From NCBI GenBank assembly GCA_017631435.1, contig JAGBTG010000027.1, positions 1-64,000 on the forward strand: 64,000 bases of DNA. The letters are read 5' to 3'. The notes beneath the pieces were generated by a model, which was given only the letters and a program-made list of their open reading frames with translations, did not search any database and was not told where the DNA came from. A program made the position numbers and the translations under genes. Below, piece by piece: positions 45,708 to 54,293 of the stretch; position 1 is the stretch's first letter, and each line of letters starts with the position of its first letter. This DNA comes from Bacteroidales bacterium. Its GTDB lineage: Bacteria; Bacteroidota; Bacteroidia; Bacteroidales; UBA932.

Positions 45708-47342
45708 CTATTTCTTTCTCTTCAAATCCTCATTTCCGGTAACATACTCCTTGTACAATCCCTTTCTGCTTGGAAGATGATCAAGATTGCCAAGGCCGTA
45801 CATCATGATTGCGGTTACTGTAGATGCATGTTCCTGATACTCGGGAATGCTCTTGTTGTAAAGGTCGCGGTCTGTATGCCATATCTCACCGTACTGGAAA
45901 TTGTATCCTTTGGGATCTCCAAGAGTGTGGTTCAACGAAGGGCATCCGTTCATTACAAAATAGGCATGGTCAGAGCCGCCTGCGCTTGTAGGAACAGGGC
46001 CGGGATTGCCGGTATTCTTTTTCACCTCAAACGGAAAATCAGGATTGATGCCGCTTATAGGCTCGCATACCTTAACATAATCATCATACATGGCCTCAGG
46101 AACAGTGATTCCAAGAGGTACAAGCGGACCTCCATCCCTATTGAAGTAGTTTGCCACCTTATTCAAATCAATGCAACCGCTCTCCACAAAATGTTTGCTG
46201 CCCCACAAACCGAACTCCTCAGCAGCCCATACACAGAAAAGCAAAGTCCTTTTTGGTTTTGCTCCCGACAGTGCCAGCATTCTTGCAGCCTCCATTGTTG
46301 GAGCTGTTCCAACTGCACAGTCCACACCTCCTGTTGCAACATCAAATGCATCCAGGTGACCTCCACAAAGTACATATTCGTCGGGATACTCAGAACCTTT
46401 CATCACACCTATTATATTATGGAATTTCACAGGGCCCATCTTAAAGTGGTTGCGGATATCAAACTCCAGCTGGAAATACTCCCTGCGCTCCACCTTCTTC
46501 TCAATTTCTGCATACTGGTCTTCATGCAGTTTGATGTCTGGGGTGGTTGGAAGGGTCTCCCATGTCATGTTCATGCAGTTCTTCCTGTCATACAGGCATG
46601 TCATAGGTACTCTTGAAGACTGGATAATTCCAAGAATTCCGGCTTCTACCATCTCCCTGTAGAAAAGGGCAGGCTCGTACTCATACTCCTTCATCTTCTT
46701 TGGCTGTGGTGCAGGTTGTCCCTTCTTTACCTTTGGAGGATTGTTCCTCAACTCCCTGTTGTATCTCCTTATCTCTGCATTCTCCTTATCAATCTCTGCA
46801 TTCTTTGCAATTTTTGCAGCCCTTATGCTGTCTGCCTTAGCGGAATAATCGATAGGCCAACCGCTGCTCTTGCCACCAATAAGCACCCATGCACCTTTTA
46901 GCTGACCTTTCATTTTCTCAAACTCAGCTCTAGTTCTTGGCTCCTTAACCACATGACCCCTCTGCACACCTTTTGTACCGGCAGTGTATGATGGGGTCAC
47001 AAACTGTAATGTAGCGCCGCTGCCGCCCAACATGCGGCCGAACCACGGTCCGCGGTTGAATCCTACAGGCATCTGGCCCACCTCCTGGCGCCAAACCTCA
47101 AGCCCCCAGCTTTTGAACATATACTCAACCCAATCTGATGCATTCTCATACGCATCGGATCCTACAAGGCGTCCTCCAAACCTGTTGCACAGGATATCTG
47201 TGAGTTCCATTGTACGGTTGTCATTCTTTCCCATCTCAATCACCTTTTCCACTACAGAATCGCTGCTTTGCGCCTGCAAAGAAGAAAAGCACAACATTGC
47301 AAGAGCCAATGCTCCTGCACCAATTCTAACAAGTCTTTTCAT
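45708..47342 (-). CDS. secreted M28-family peptidase
   Basis: Zinc aminopeptidase/carboxypeptidase Q-like protein of 544 residues. A signal peptide ends at SLQAQ (about 25). The N-terminal part includes a PA-like insert and a Lys/Pro-rich stretch (KVKKGQPAPQPKKMKEY, about 205-222). Co-catalytic zinc residues are in CGGHLDAFD, GGVDCAVGT, WAAEEFGLWG, NRDGGP and GGSDHAYF. The substrate is unknown. The YbaN-like gene precedes it by 11 bases. Confidence 0.9.
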   Translation of the reverse strand: MKRLVRIGAGALALAMLCFSSLQAQSSDSVVEKVIEMGKNDNRTMELTDILCNRFGGRLVGSDAYENASDWVEYMFKSWGLEVWRQEVGQMPVGFNRGPWFGRMLGGSGATLQFVTPSYTAGTKGVQRGHVVKEPRTRAEFEKMKGQLKGAWVLIGGKSSGWPIDYSAKADSIRAAKIAKNAEIDKENAEIRRYNRELRNNPPKVKKGQPAPQPKKMKEYEYEPALFYREMVEAGILGIIQSSRVPMTCLYDRKNCMNMTWETLPTTPDIKLHEDQYAEIEKKVERREYFQLEFDIRNHFKMGPVKFHNIIGVMKGSEYPDEYVLCGGHLDAFDVATGGVDCAVGTAPTMEAARMLALSGAKPKRTLLFCVWAAEEFGLWGSKHFVESGCIDLNKVANYFNRDGGPLVPLGITVPEAMYDDYVKVCEPISGINPDFPFEVKKNTGNPGPVPTSAGGSDHAYFVMNGCPSLNHTLGDPKGYNFQYGEIWHTDRDLYNKSIPEYQEHASTVTAIMMYGLGNLDHLPSRKGLYKEYVTGNEDLKRKK

Positions 47343-47353
47343 ATTTGTGTGTA

Positions 47354-47716
47354 TTAATGTTTCTCCCTTTTAAGATACAGATGTATTGTTACCCCTACAC
47401 CTACCGATGCGAGTATGGCCACCACTACCCAACGGCTATGGAAGATGGCCATTCCAACTCCCAAAGTGAGCCATAAAGTTAATAAAATTCTTTTAAGCTG
47501 ATACAACGGAATTCCCTTCCTGGAAAAATATGAATGCACATAAGGTGATAGCCTTTTATTGGAGAGGATCATCTTTACCCCACTCCTGCTTGAGCGCATA
47601 TACAGCCAGATGGCCAACAACAATAGTGGCGTAGTAGGGAGGATTGGGAGAAACATCCCCAAAAATCCCAATGCCACCGCCAATGATGCTATTGCTATGT
47701 ATATGTATTTCCTCAT
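47354..47716 (-). CDS. YbaN/DUF454 family membrane protein
   Basis: Small inner-membrane protein of 120 residues from the ATG at 47716 (MRKYIYIA). A longer frame from 47755 would start upstream of the promoter. The DUF454 signature is VALGFLGMFLPILPTTPLLLLA, then LHSWFSRKG-like SYFSRKGIP. Three hydrophobic segments. Role unknown. Confidence 0.85.
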   Translation of the reverse strand: MRKYIYIAIASLAVALGFLGMFLPILPTTPLLLLAIWLYMRSSRSGVKMILSNKRLSPYVHSYFSRKGIPLYQLKRILLTLWLTLGVGMAIFHSRWVVVAILASVGVGVTIHLYLKREKH

Positions 47717-47724
47717 TTTTTTAT

Positions 47725-47741
47725 TAACTTTGGCAAAGATA
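47725..47741. promoter_or_regulatory. face-to-face divergent -7 boxes (ybaN-like gene/alanine transporter)
   Basis: TAACTTTG on the plus strand (47725-47732) and TATCTTTG on the minus strand (47741-47734) lie one base apart and both match TAnnTTTG. Transcripts would begin near 47739 and 47727. The promoters overlap so tightly that only one polymerase could bind at a time. Confidence 0.55.
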
Positions 47742-47759
47742 AACCTAAAATTCAAAACT

Positions 47760-49181
47760 ATGGTGCCTTTGACACAAATGCTTCATTTCTCCATTTCAGC
47801 TTTTGTTGATGCCCTGTCGGGAGCCTTATGGGGATGGCCTACAATCATTCTTCTTTTTGGAACACACATTTACCTTACCGTTATCCTCAAATTTCCTCAA
47901 AGGAAAATCTTTAAGGGAATCAAGCTTTCGTTTACAAGAGATGAGGGTTCCTCGGGCGATGTGAGCCAGTTTGGAGCACTTGCCACCTCCTTGGCAGCAA
48001 CCATTGGTACAGGAAACATCATTGGTGTGGCAACCGCCATCACCCTTGGCGGCCCCGGTGCAGTGCTGTGGTGCTGGATGGCCGGTTTCTTTGGAATAGC
48101 AACCAAATACAGCGAGGGACTCCTCGCCATCAAATACAGGGTAAAAAGCCACGACGGCACTATGATAGGTGGCCCAATGTATGCCCTTGAGAGGGGCCTT
48201 AAGATGAAATGGCTGGCAGTATTGTTCTGCGTATTTACAGCCATTGCCGCTTTTGGTATTGGAAACTCCGTGCAATCAAACGCAATTGCATCACTCCTTG
48301 CACAGCCTGGGCTTCTTGGAGAGTCATACACCGGTATCTCCACACAGATTACAGGTCTTGTAGTTGCAACCCTTGTGGCACTTGTAATCATCTTTGGAGT
48401 AAAGGCCATTGCCAAAGTATGCGAGGCGCTGGTTCCGTTCATGGCCATTTTCTATGTGCTTGGCTGCGTTGCAATCCTTTGCATCAACTGGGAGTTCATT
48501 GGCCCTGCAATAAACCTTATCGTAAAATCTGCATTCACCCCACAAGCGGCAGGAGGAGGGTTTGTAGGCGGTACCGTTATGATGGCAGCCCGCTTTGGTA
48601 TAGCCCGAGGCCTGTTCTCAAATGAATCCGGTTTGGGTTCTGCCCCTATCGTTGCTGCGGCAGCCCAGACAAGAAACCCTGTAAGGCAGGCTCTGGTTTC
48701 TTCTACAGCAACTTTCTGGGATACCGTTGTAGTATGTGCCCTTACAGGTCTGGTAATTGTGAGCAGCATCATCGCATACCCTCATATCAGTGTAAATGAC
48801 GGTGCCAAACTTACCCATATGGCATTTGCGGAGATTCCATACATCGGAACCCCAATATTGGTAATAGGACTTATCACCTTCACCTTCTCCACCATCCTGG
48901 GATGGAGCTACTACGGTGAGAAAGCTATCCAATACATTGCCGGCCGCAAGACAATCTATGTGTTCAGGGGCCTTTGGATAGTTGCGGCATATCTTGGTGC
49001 AAACATAGACCTTGCCCTTGTATGGAGCATGGCAGACTGCGCCAACGCCCTTATGGCATTCCCTAACCTCATCTCATTGCTTCTTTTGAGCAAGGTAATT
49101 GCAAGGGAGACCAACAAATACCTTTGGAAAAACAGGCTTGACGAGTACTCAACCTCTGAGCCCCCTACAATTGATGACTAG
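47760..49181 (+). CDS. alanine/glycine:cation symporter (AGCS family)
   Basis: Inner-membrane Na+- or H+-coupled amino acid importer, 473 residues from the ATG at 47760, with about 10-11 membrane segments. The family signature is GGPGAVLWCWMAGFFGIATK, followed by GGPMYALERGLK. FSNESGLGSAPIVAAAAQT is another conserved AGCS stretch. It faces the alanine racemase gene, suggesting alanine supply for cell-wall D-Ala. Confidence 0.94.
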   Translation: MVPLTQMLHFSISAFVDALSGALWGWPTIILLFGTHIYLTVILKFPQRKIFKGIKLSFTRDEGSSGDVSQFGALATSLAATIGTGNIIGVATAITLGGPGAVLWCWMAGFFGIATKYSEGLLAIKYRVKSHDGTMIGGPMYALERGLKMKWLAVLFCVFTAIAAFGIGNSVQSNAIASLLAQPGLLGESYTGISTQITGLVVATLVALVIIFGVKAIAKVCEALVPFMAIFYVLGCVAILCINWEFIGPAINLIVKSAFTPQAAGGGFVGGTVMMAARFGIARGLFSNESGLGSAPIVAAAAQTRNPVRQALVSSTATFWDTVVVCALTGLVIVSSIIAYPHISVNDGAKLTHMAFAEIPYIGTPILVIGLITFTFSTILGWSYYGEKAIQYIAGRKTIYVFRGLWIVAAYLGANIDLALVWSMADCANALMAFPNLISLLLLSKVIARETNKYLWKNRLDEYSTSEPPTIDD

Positions 49182-49215
49182 ACCGGGATTTTCTTCCCGA
49201 CAGATACTCATAAAA

Positions 49216-49249
49216 AAACCGGTGACTTCTTAATTGAGGTCACCGGTTT
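49216..49249 (+). terminator. terminator after the alanine transporter
   Basis: An 11-bp perfect stem (AAACCGGTGAC/GTCACCGGTTT) with a 12-nt loop and T-rich 3' flank, 35 bases past the stop. A5 on the left flank may let it work in reverse. Confidence 0.8.
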
Positions 49250-49264
49250 CCTTTATTCAAAAAT

Positions 49265-49381
49265 AAAGGAGAAGATATTTCCTGCAGGTGGACGACGCAG
49301 TCTCCTCTGCTTCGCCATTGCTTTGCAATAGCTCGCAACCGTCGAATGAGGTCCACCTGCAAGGAATATCTTCTCCTCTTT
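49265..49381. repeat. 117-nt long inverted repeat with nested hairpin, MITE-like
   Basis: Arms of 29 and 31 nt (49265-49293 and 49351-49381) pair almost perfectly; both contain GGAGAAGATATT and GCAGGTGGAC. The 57-nt interior carries a further small hairpin, GCCATTGC-TTT-GCAATAGC (one mismatch). No reading frame is present. It lies between the transporter terminator and the end of alr. This may be a small non-autonomous mobile element or a large structured RNA end; other copies would be needed to decide. Confidence 0.7.
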
Positions 49382-49399
49382 AATTAAATGCCACCAATT

Positions 49400-50509
49400 T
49401 TACTCATAAACTACCCTCTTCACGCGGCGTGCAACCGAAGTGAAGATCTCGTATGGGATAGTATCAAGGATCTTGGCCATATCATTTGCTGTAGGGTTAT
49501 CACCAAAGATGGTAACCTTGTCGCCCACTTTTGCATCAACACCTGTAATGTCAATCATACACATGTCCATACAGATATTTCCAATGGTTGGAACCAACTG
49601 GCCGTTTACACAGAATTTTGCATTTCCACGGCTGTAGTGGCGGTTAAGGCCGTCTGCGTAGCCAAGTGGAAGGGTTGCAATTGTCTTAGGGGTATCAAGT
49701 TTGCCGTGTCTGCCGTAGCCTACTGTACCATCCTCAGGGGTAAGTTCCTTAATCTGAAGAATCTTGCAAGTAAGTGAAGCTGCAGGTTTTACATTTGCCT
49801 GGTCAACTGCACTGATACCATAGATACCTACACCAAGGCGGGCCATATCCATCTGGTACTCAGGGAACCTCTCAATACCTGCAGAGTTGAGGATATGGTG
49901 GATAGGCTTGTAATCAAGAACTGCATCAATCATTGAAGAGTGTTTCTTGTACATCTCGTACTGTCCTCTTGTGAACTCGTCGTGCTGAGGATCATCTGAA
50001 GCAGCCAAATGTGAGAATATGGACTGTACCTTAACCCTTGGTTTGTCCTGCAGGTACTCCAAAAGCTCAGGAAGTTCATCTTTCATGAAGCCCAATCTGT
50101 GCATACCTGTATCAAGTTTGATATGAACAGGATAGTGGTCTATATTTCTTGATGCAAGGTAAGCGTCAAATTTGCGCATGGCATCCATTGTAGGGATAGA
50201 TGGCTCAAGGTAGTGGTTGACTATATCCTCAAATGAATCTGTACCCGCTGTAAGGACAAGGATAGGTTTCTTGATTCCGCCCACTCTAAGTTCAACACCC
50301 TCAACAGGATGGGCAATGCCAAAATAGTCTGCGCCGGCTTTCTCCATCTGGCTTGCAAACTCCACAGCACCGTGGCCGTATGAATTGGCTTTAATTAGGA
50401 TAAGCAATTTGGTAGTATCTTTCAGTTTTGATCTGAAATACTTGTAGTTGTGAAGCATGTTGGCATTGTTCAACTCCAACTGTGCAAAAGAATTTTGAAC
50501 TAAATCCAT
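49400..50509 (-). CDS. alr: alanine racemase
   Basis: PLP enzyme making D-alanine for peptidoglycan, 369 residues. The PLP-binding Lys is in LIKANSYGHGAVEFA. The barrel continues through FSHLAASDDPQHDEFT and MARLGVGIYGIS. The second catalytic Tyr region is GYADGLNRHYSRG, then ICMDMCMIDITG in the C-terminal domain. It is a stand-alone enzyme, not a MurF fusion. Confidence 0.95.
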   Translation of the reverse strand: MDLVQNSFAQLELNNANMLHNYKYFRSKLKDTTKLLILIKANSYGHGAVEFASQMEKAGADYFGIAHPVEGVELRVGGIKKPILVLTAGTDSFEDIVNHYLEPSIPTMDAMRKFDAYLASRNIDHYPVHIKLDTGMHRLGFMKDELPELLEYLQDKPRVKVQSIFSHLAASDDPQHDEFTRGQYEMYKKHSSMIDAVLDYKPIHHILNSAGIERFPEYQMDMARLGVGIYGISAVDQANVKPAASLTCKILQIKELTPEDGTVGYGRHGKLDTPKTIATLPLGYADGLNRHYSRGNAKFCVNGQLVPTIGNICMDMCMIDITGVDAKVGDKVTIFGDNPTANDMAKILDTIPYEIFTSVARRVKRVVYE

Positions 50510-50565
50510 AAATCGTTGTATAGTTATAGGTCACTTTAATGATGTAAAATTAAAAAAAACAAACC

Positions 50566-51033
50566 ATGAAAACCAAATCTTTTTTAGCAATTGCATGTAT
50601 TGCGGCAATTTCAATTGTTTCATGCGGCACAAGAAACAAATCCATTACAGAAAAACTCGTTGGAGTATGGACCGGCATTGACACTATCCAGATTGCAACA
50701 ATGGACTCAGTGGGAAACATTGCCATTGAAACCATAGCTGTCCCTATTGCAATTGAATACTTTGCAGACACCACCATGAGTGGCAAAGTGAGTTACAACG
50801 ATTCCACAACAGCCAACATCTCTGCAGTTGTGATTGTAGGTGAACCTTATATCTCATATTCAGGCATTATGGAAATAAATGACGCAAAACATGACCTCAA
50901 CGGAGAACTTGTTTACAGCGAGACCCCGGAGAGCCTTACAATGGAGTTTTTCTCACAAGACCCACAGACAGGGAAAGCCCACAAAGGGAAAGCAGTATTG
51001 AGCAGAAACGCCCAAGCACAGAAAAGCAAGTAG
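50566..51033 (+). CDS. small lipoprotein, lipocalin-like features
   Basis: Lipoprotein of 155 residues with lipobox SIVSC (Cys 20). KLVGVWTGIDTIQ resembles the start of lipocalin-like domains (LxGxW), and the rest is beta-rich with alternating hydrophobics. The C-terminus is Lys/Gln-rich. No close family recognised. A hairpin separates it from the M6 peptidase gene. Confidence 0.7.
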   Translation: MKTKSFLAIACIAAISIVSCGTRNKSITEKLVGVWTGIDTIQIATMDSVGNIAIETIAVPIAIEYFADTTMSGKVSYNDSTTANISAVVIVGEPYISYSGIMEINDAKHDLNGELVYSETPESLTMEFFSQDPQTGKAHKGKAVLSRNAQAQKSK

Positions 51034-51050
51034 AATTTTCTGCAGGAAAG

Positions 51051-51122
51051 ATAATTTTTGGGCCAAAATGTATCGCAAAACTGTAACTGATGCATTTTGG
51101 CCATATTTTGTGCCCAAAAAAT
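51051..51122. repeat. composite inverted repeat upstream of the M6 peptidase
   Basis: GGCCAAAATGTATC (51061-51074) and GATGCATTTTGGCC (51089-51102) pair at 13 of 14 positions around a 14-nt loop. Outer arms AATTTTTGGGC and GCCCAAAAAATT extend it with a bulge of about 9 nt. There is no U tract directly after the stem, so it could be a weak terminator, an operator or an RNA 5' structure. Confidence 0.55.
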
Positions 51123-51151
51123 TGTATCTTAGCACATCTCACTGAGGCAGT

Positions 51152-52966
51152 ATGGGTACACACAGAAAACATATGGCATTTGCATTTCTATCATTCCTGG
51201 CAGCAGGCATTTGCCTTGCAGCCACAGCAGTTGCCTTCAGGAAAGATTTTCTTACACAAAACATACATACAATACCTGTATTGCTGGTGGAGTTTTCAGA
51301 TACAGGGTTTACACTCAACAACCCTACTGAAATGTTCCACAACCAGCTCAACGGAAACGGCTACAGCCATAACGGGGCACAAGGCTGTGCAGCGGAGTAC
51401 TTCAACACCAACTTTCAAGGAACAGCAAGATTTGAATTTCCAATAGCTGCTCAAGTATCTCTCGACACCACTATTGCAACATATGGAGCCCACAGTGCCA
51501 CCTTTAATGATACTGATGTAACACAATTGCTCCTTGATGCCTGCACCGCAGCACAGGCCCAGGGAACAGACTTTTCCCTATTTGATCCCGACAACAACGG
51601 CACAATTGAGAACATCGCCATCATCTTTGCCGGATACAGCGAGTCTGAAGGGGCCAGTGCAGATGCCATATGGGCCCACCAGAAAACCCTACCGGATGAG
51701 CAGATAACCATCTGTGGCCTGCAGGTCCTCTCATATACCTGCACACCTGAGCTGAAGGGGAACTCCGGCACAGAGATCTCCTCCATAGGCACTTTCTGCC
51801 ACGAGATTGCCCACTCTCTTGGCCTTCCCGACATGTATGACACAAACTCCGATACAGAAGGGCTTTCAACTGCACTTTGCGGCACCCTCTCCCTGATGGA
51901 CAAGGGAAATGCTTCAGGAGATGGCAATACACCACCTTACTTCACCTCCATAGAGAGGGAAATTCTGGGCATTGGAGAGGTGGAAGACCTTGTCCCGGGA
52001 AAGGAATACACACTGGAACCGGTGAATCTGTCGGGAAAAATATACAGGATAAAATGTGCATCTGAGGGGGAATACTACCTTTTGGAATGCAGGCATCCCG
52101 AGGGGTGGGACAAACATATTGGAGGGGGTGGACTTGTGTTGTACCACATTGACAAATCTGAATCTGTGCACGGAGGGTTCAGCTGCGCAGAGAGGTGGAG
52201 TTTCAACAATATCAACTGTTTTGCCGAGCATCCGTGCGCTGTTGCCCTTATCCCATCTGCAGGAGATGTGGGCACTACATCCCCGTTCTTTCCGGGAGTC
52301 TGCAAGATTACCGGCCTGAATTCGGAGAACCCTGCAGCCAGGCTTGCAGACTGGAACGGTGAAGGGACAGGCATTGCCCTTACTGAGATATGTTATTCCA
52401 ACGGCACCGTAAGGTTCAGGACTCTGGAAGACTACTTCCCCTGCAGTTCACTGCCAAAAGCCATGGAGTGCAAGGTTGCAGCATACCAGAATGACGCCAG
52501 GATAGAATGGACATCAGTGCTTCCGGCACAGGATGGGCCACAGATGACCTGGAGGGTAAGATGGCAGGAAAAAGGGGCACAAGAATACAGCAGCACCATA
52601 GCCGATAACACTACGGTGTATCTGAGCGACCTTCAGCCCGGAACACAGTACAATGTTGAAATAAGGTGCATGAGGGGAATGCAGTTGGGGCAGCCTATGG
52701 AGATTAAAGTAAAGACCCAGCAGACAAGTTCCGATTTCCCATACATTCATATTGGCCATGAAGAGCTCGGTGTAGGGGACAAAATGGATCTTAGAATCAT
52801 GAACCTCCCGTCAGACTGCATTGGAGTAGAATGGAAATTTGGAGGAACAGGCGTTTCTTCGGATATCCTGATACTGGAATCATCGGGAACGGCAATACTG
52901 GAAGCAATTTTAAAATATTCAGATGGATCGGAAGAACACATATACAAAAAGATTACTGTTGAGTAG
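51152..52966 (+). CDS. secreted M6-family metallopeptidase with fibronectin type III domain
   Basis: Immune-inhibitor-A-like peptidase of 604 residues. An N-terminal hydrophobic signal (about 7-28) is followed by the M6 catalytic region with zinc motif HEIAHSLGLPDMYD. STALCGTLSLMDKGN is the downstream met-turn-like segment of the family. A fibronectin type III domain (about 435-515) and a C-terminal beta domain follow. It may cleave host or bacterial surface proteins. The next gene overlaps its end by 44 bases. Confidence 0.88.
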   Translation: MGTHRKHMAFAFLSFLAAGICLAATAVAFRKDFLTQNIHTIPVLLVEFSDTGFTLNNPTEMFHNQLNGNGYSHNGAQGCAAEYFNTNFQGTARFEFPIAAQVSLDTTIATYGAHSATFNDTDVTQLLLDACTAAQAQGTDFSLFDPDNNGTIENIAIIFAGYSESEGASADAIWAHQKTLPDEQITICGLQVLSYTCTPELKGNSGTEISSIGTFCHEIAHSLGLPDMYDTNSDTEGLSTALCGTLSLMDKGNASGDGNTPPYFTSIEREILGIGEVEDLVPGKEYTLEPVNLSGKIYRIKCASEGEYYLLECRHPEGWDKHIGGGGLVLYHIDKSESVHGGFSCAERWSFNNINCFAEHPCAVALIPSAGDVGTTSPFFPGVCKITGLNSENPAARLADWNGEGTGIALTEICYSNGTVRFRTLEDYFPCSSLPKAMECKVAAYQNDARIEWTSVLPAQDGPQMTWRVRWQEKGAQEYSSTIADNTTVYLSDLQPGTQYNVEIRCMRGMQLGQPMEIKVKTQQTSSDFPYIHIGHEELGVGDKMDLRIMNLPSDCIGVEWKFGGTGVSSDILILESSGTAILEAILKYSDGSEEHIYKKITVE

Positions 52967-53384
52967 GCTCCTTATTGCAGCTGTTGCCGTTGCGTTACTG
53001 TTTTCATGCAGAAAGGATGAGGAAACAGATGGTGCCGGTATGCAGGATTTTGTCAAACGGGTAGAGTGCGGACTGTGGAGTCATGGCGGATTCCTTTTCA
53101 GATACGACCAAGAAAACTGCCAGTTCTCAATAAACCATGCCCGCAGGCTGGTAAGGATGCAGAGCGACAATCAGGAAGACTATGTCAACATCATATTTTC
53201 CGCACTCCCTACCCCTGCAATGACAAAAGTTGAAGCCGCATTAAGATACAAGGTAGGGAATGAAGAGATCTCCAACATCTCCAATATGGAGACCGTAAAG
53301 ATTGATAGCAATAAATTTTGGTTATGGGACAGCAGCAACTGTTTGGGTATAATAATCTGTCTGGGCAGCGTAACCGGTGAATAA
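52923..53384 (+). CDS. small lipoprotein downstream of the M6 peptidase
   Basis: Unrecognised lipoprotein of 153 residues with lipobox LLFSC (Cys 29). The ATG lies 44 bases inside the M6 gene in another frame. A TTG near 52958 would shorten the overlap and still leave a signal peptide, so the start is uncertain. The mature part has Cys pairs and a beta-rich look. The overlap suggests translational coupling and perhaps a joint function. Confidence 0.65.
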   Translation: MDRKNTYTKRLLLSRLLIAAVAVALLFSCRKDEETDGAGMQDFVKRVECGLWSHGGFLFRYDQENCQFSINHARRLVRMQSDNQEDYVNIIFSALPTPAMTKVEAALRYKVGNEEISNISNMETVKIDSNKFWLWDSSNCLGIIICLGSVTGE

Positions 53385-53413
53385 AAAAAAGTTGCGGTTA
53401 ACGCAACTTTTTT
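53385..53413. terminator. bidirectional terminator after the M6/lipoprotein pair
   Basis: Stem AAAAAAGTTGCG/CGCAACTTTTTT with a 5-nt loop directly after the lipoprotein stop; A/T tracts allow termination from both sides, including the convergent mini-histone gene. Confidence 0.85.
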
Positions 53414-53436
53414 ATTTCTTGCTGTAAATGAGCACC

Positions 53437-53613
53437 TTAGTTTTTACTAGCCTCAACAGAAAGTTTTCTGAACTCTTTCATCATCTTGCTTAGCTCAAGA
53501 GCTGATTTCCTTGCGCGTGTACCAGCTGCTTTGTTTCCCTTAAGTAGTTGAGCGTCAGCATCTTTACAGAAAGCGTCCATTTCACCTTTAATTTTCTCAA
53601 TTAGTTCTTTCAT
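53437..53613 (-). CDS. Hc1-like mini-histone
   Basis: DNA-binding-like protein of 58 residues from the ATG at 53613; an in-frame TTG two codons upstream is less likely. The sequence matches the small histone H1/Hc1-like proteins common in Bacteroidota: KELIEKIKGEMDAFCKDA, then GNKAAGTRARKSALELSK and EFRKLSVEASKN. Basic and helical; a nucleoid role is assumed from family. Confidence 0.85.
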   Translation of the reverse strand: MKELIEKIKGEMDAFCKDADAQLLKGNKAAGTRARKSALELSKMMKEFRKLSVEASKN

Positions 53614-53645
53614 CTCCAATAAATTTTTAGGTTAATTTCTTGTGT

Positions 53646-53677
53646 TAAAGTTAAAAACTAAATTTTATCTTTGCAAA
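53646..53677. promoter_or_regulatory. divergent promoters of the mini-histone gene and marC
   Basis: On the minus strand TTTG (53677-53674), a 20-nt spacer and TAACTTTA (53653-53646) form a near-consensus promoter for the mini-histone, starting near 53640. On the plus strand TATCTTTG (53666-53673) is a perfect -7 box for marC, sharing bases around the minus -33. Confidence 0.6.
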
Positions 53678-53701
53678 TAAAATACGAAAAATAATTTAGT
53701 T

Positions 53702-54286
53702 ATGAGCTTAGAATTCAGCGTGAAAGAGATTGTGAGTGCGTTTATGGTACTATTTGCCATCATTGACATTACCGGCTCCATCCCAATTATTATAGATTTA
53801 AAAAGCAAAGGAAACTCAATAAAACCATTACCTACAGTTATAGGTTCATTTGCAGTATTCATCGCTTTCCTTTATGCCGGTGAAGGACTGCTGTCATTGT
53901 TTGGAGTAGACATCCAGTCGTTTGCGGTTGCAGGCGCCATAGTGATCCTGGTACTTGCAATTGAGATGATTCTGGGAGTTGAACTGATGAAGAATGACGG
54001 TCCCAAAGGGGCAGCCACTCTGGTGCCGCTGATTTTCCCGCTTATTGCAGGAGCCGGCACACTTACCACACTGTTGTCATTGCGCGCAGAGTTCCAGACC
54101 GAGAATATCATTGTTGCAATCATACTGAACATGGTATTTGTTTACCTTGTACTGGCCAAATTGCCTCTTATTGAGAAAGTATTCGGACAGAGCCTTATCT
54201 ATGTATTGAGGAAATTCTTTGGAATCATCCTCCTTGCAATGGCAGTGAAGCTGTTTGTAACAAATATTTCAACTCTGCTAGGATAA
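53702..54286 (+). CDS. MarC-family integral membrane protein
   Basis: UPF0056/MarC-type protein of 194 residues with about six membrane helices. Family positions are visible in LFAIIDITGSIPIIIDLKS and GPKGAATLVPLIFPLIAGAG. Function is unsettled; despite the name the family is not shown to affect multidrug resistance. holA follows after seven bases. Confidence 0.88.
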   Translation: MSLEFSVKEIVSAFMVLFAIIDITGSIPIIIDLKSKGNSIKPLPTVIGSFAVFIAFLYAGEGLLSLFGVDIQSFAVAGAIVILVLAIEMILGVELMKNDGPKGAATLVPLIFPLIAGAGTLTTLLSLRAEFQTENIIVAIILNMVFVYLVLAKLPLIEKVFGQSLIYVLRKFFGIILLAMAVKLFVTNISTLLG

Positions 54287-54293
54287 CAACACA

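Noticed and set aside
49265-49381. Insertion sequence with transposase
   Set aside because: The element is only 117 nt and has no reading frame; at most a non-autonomous element.
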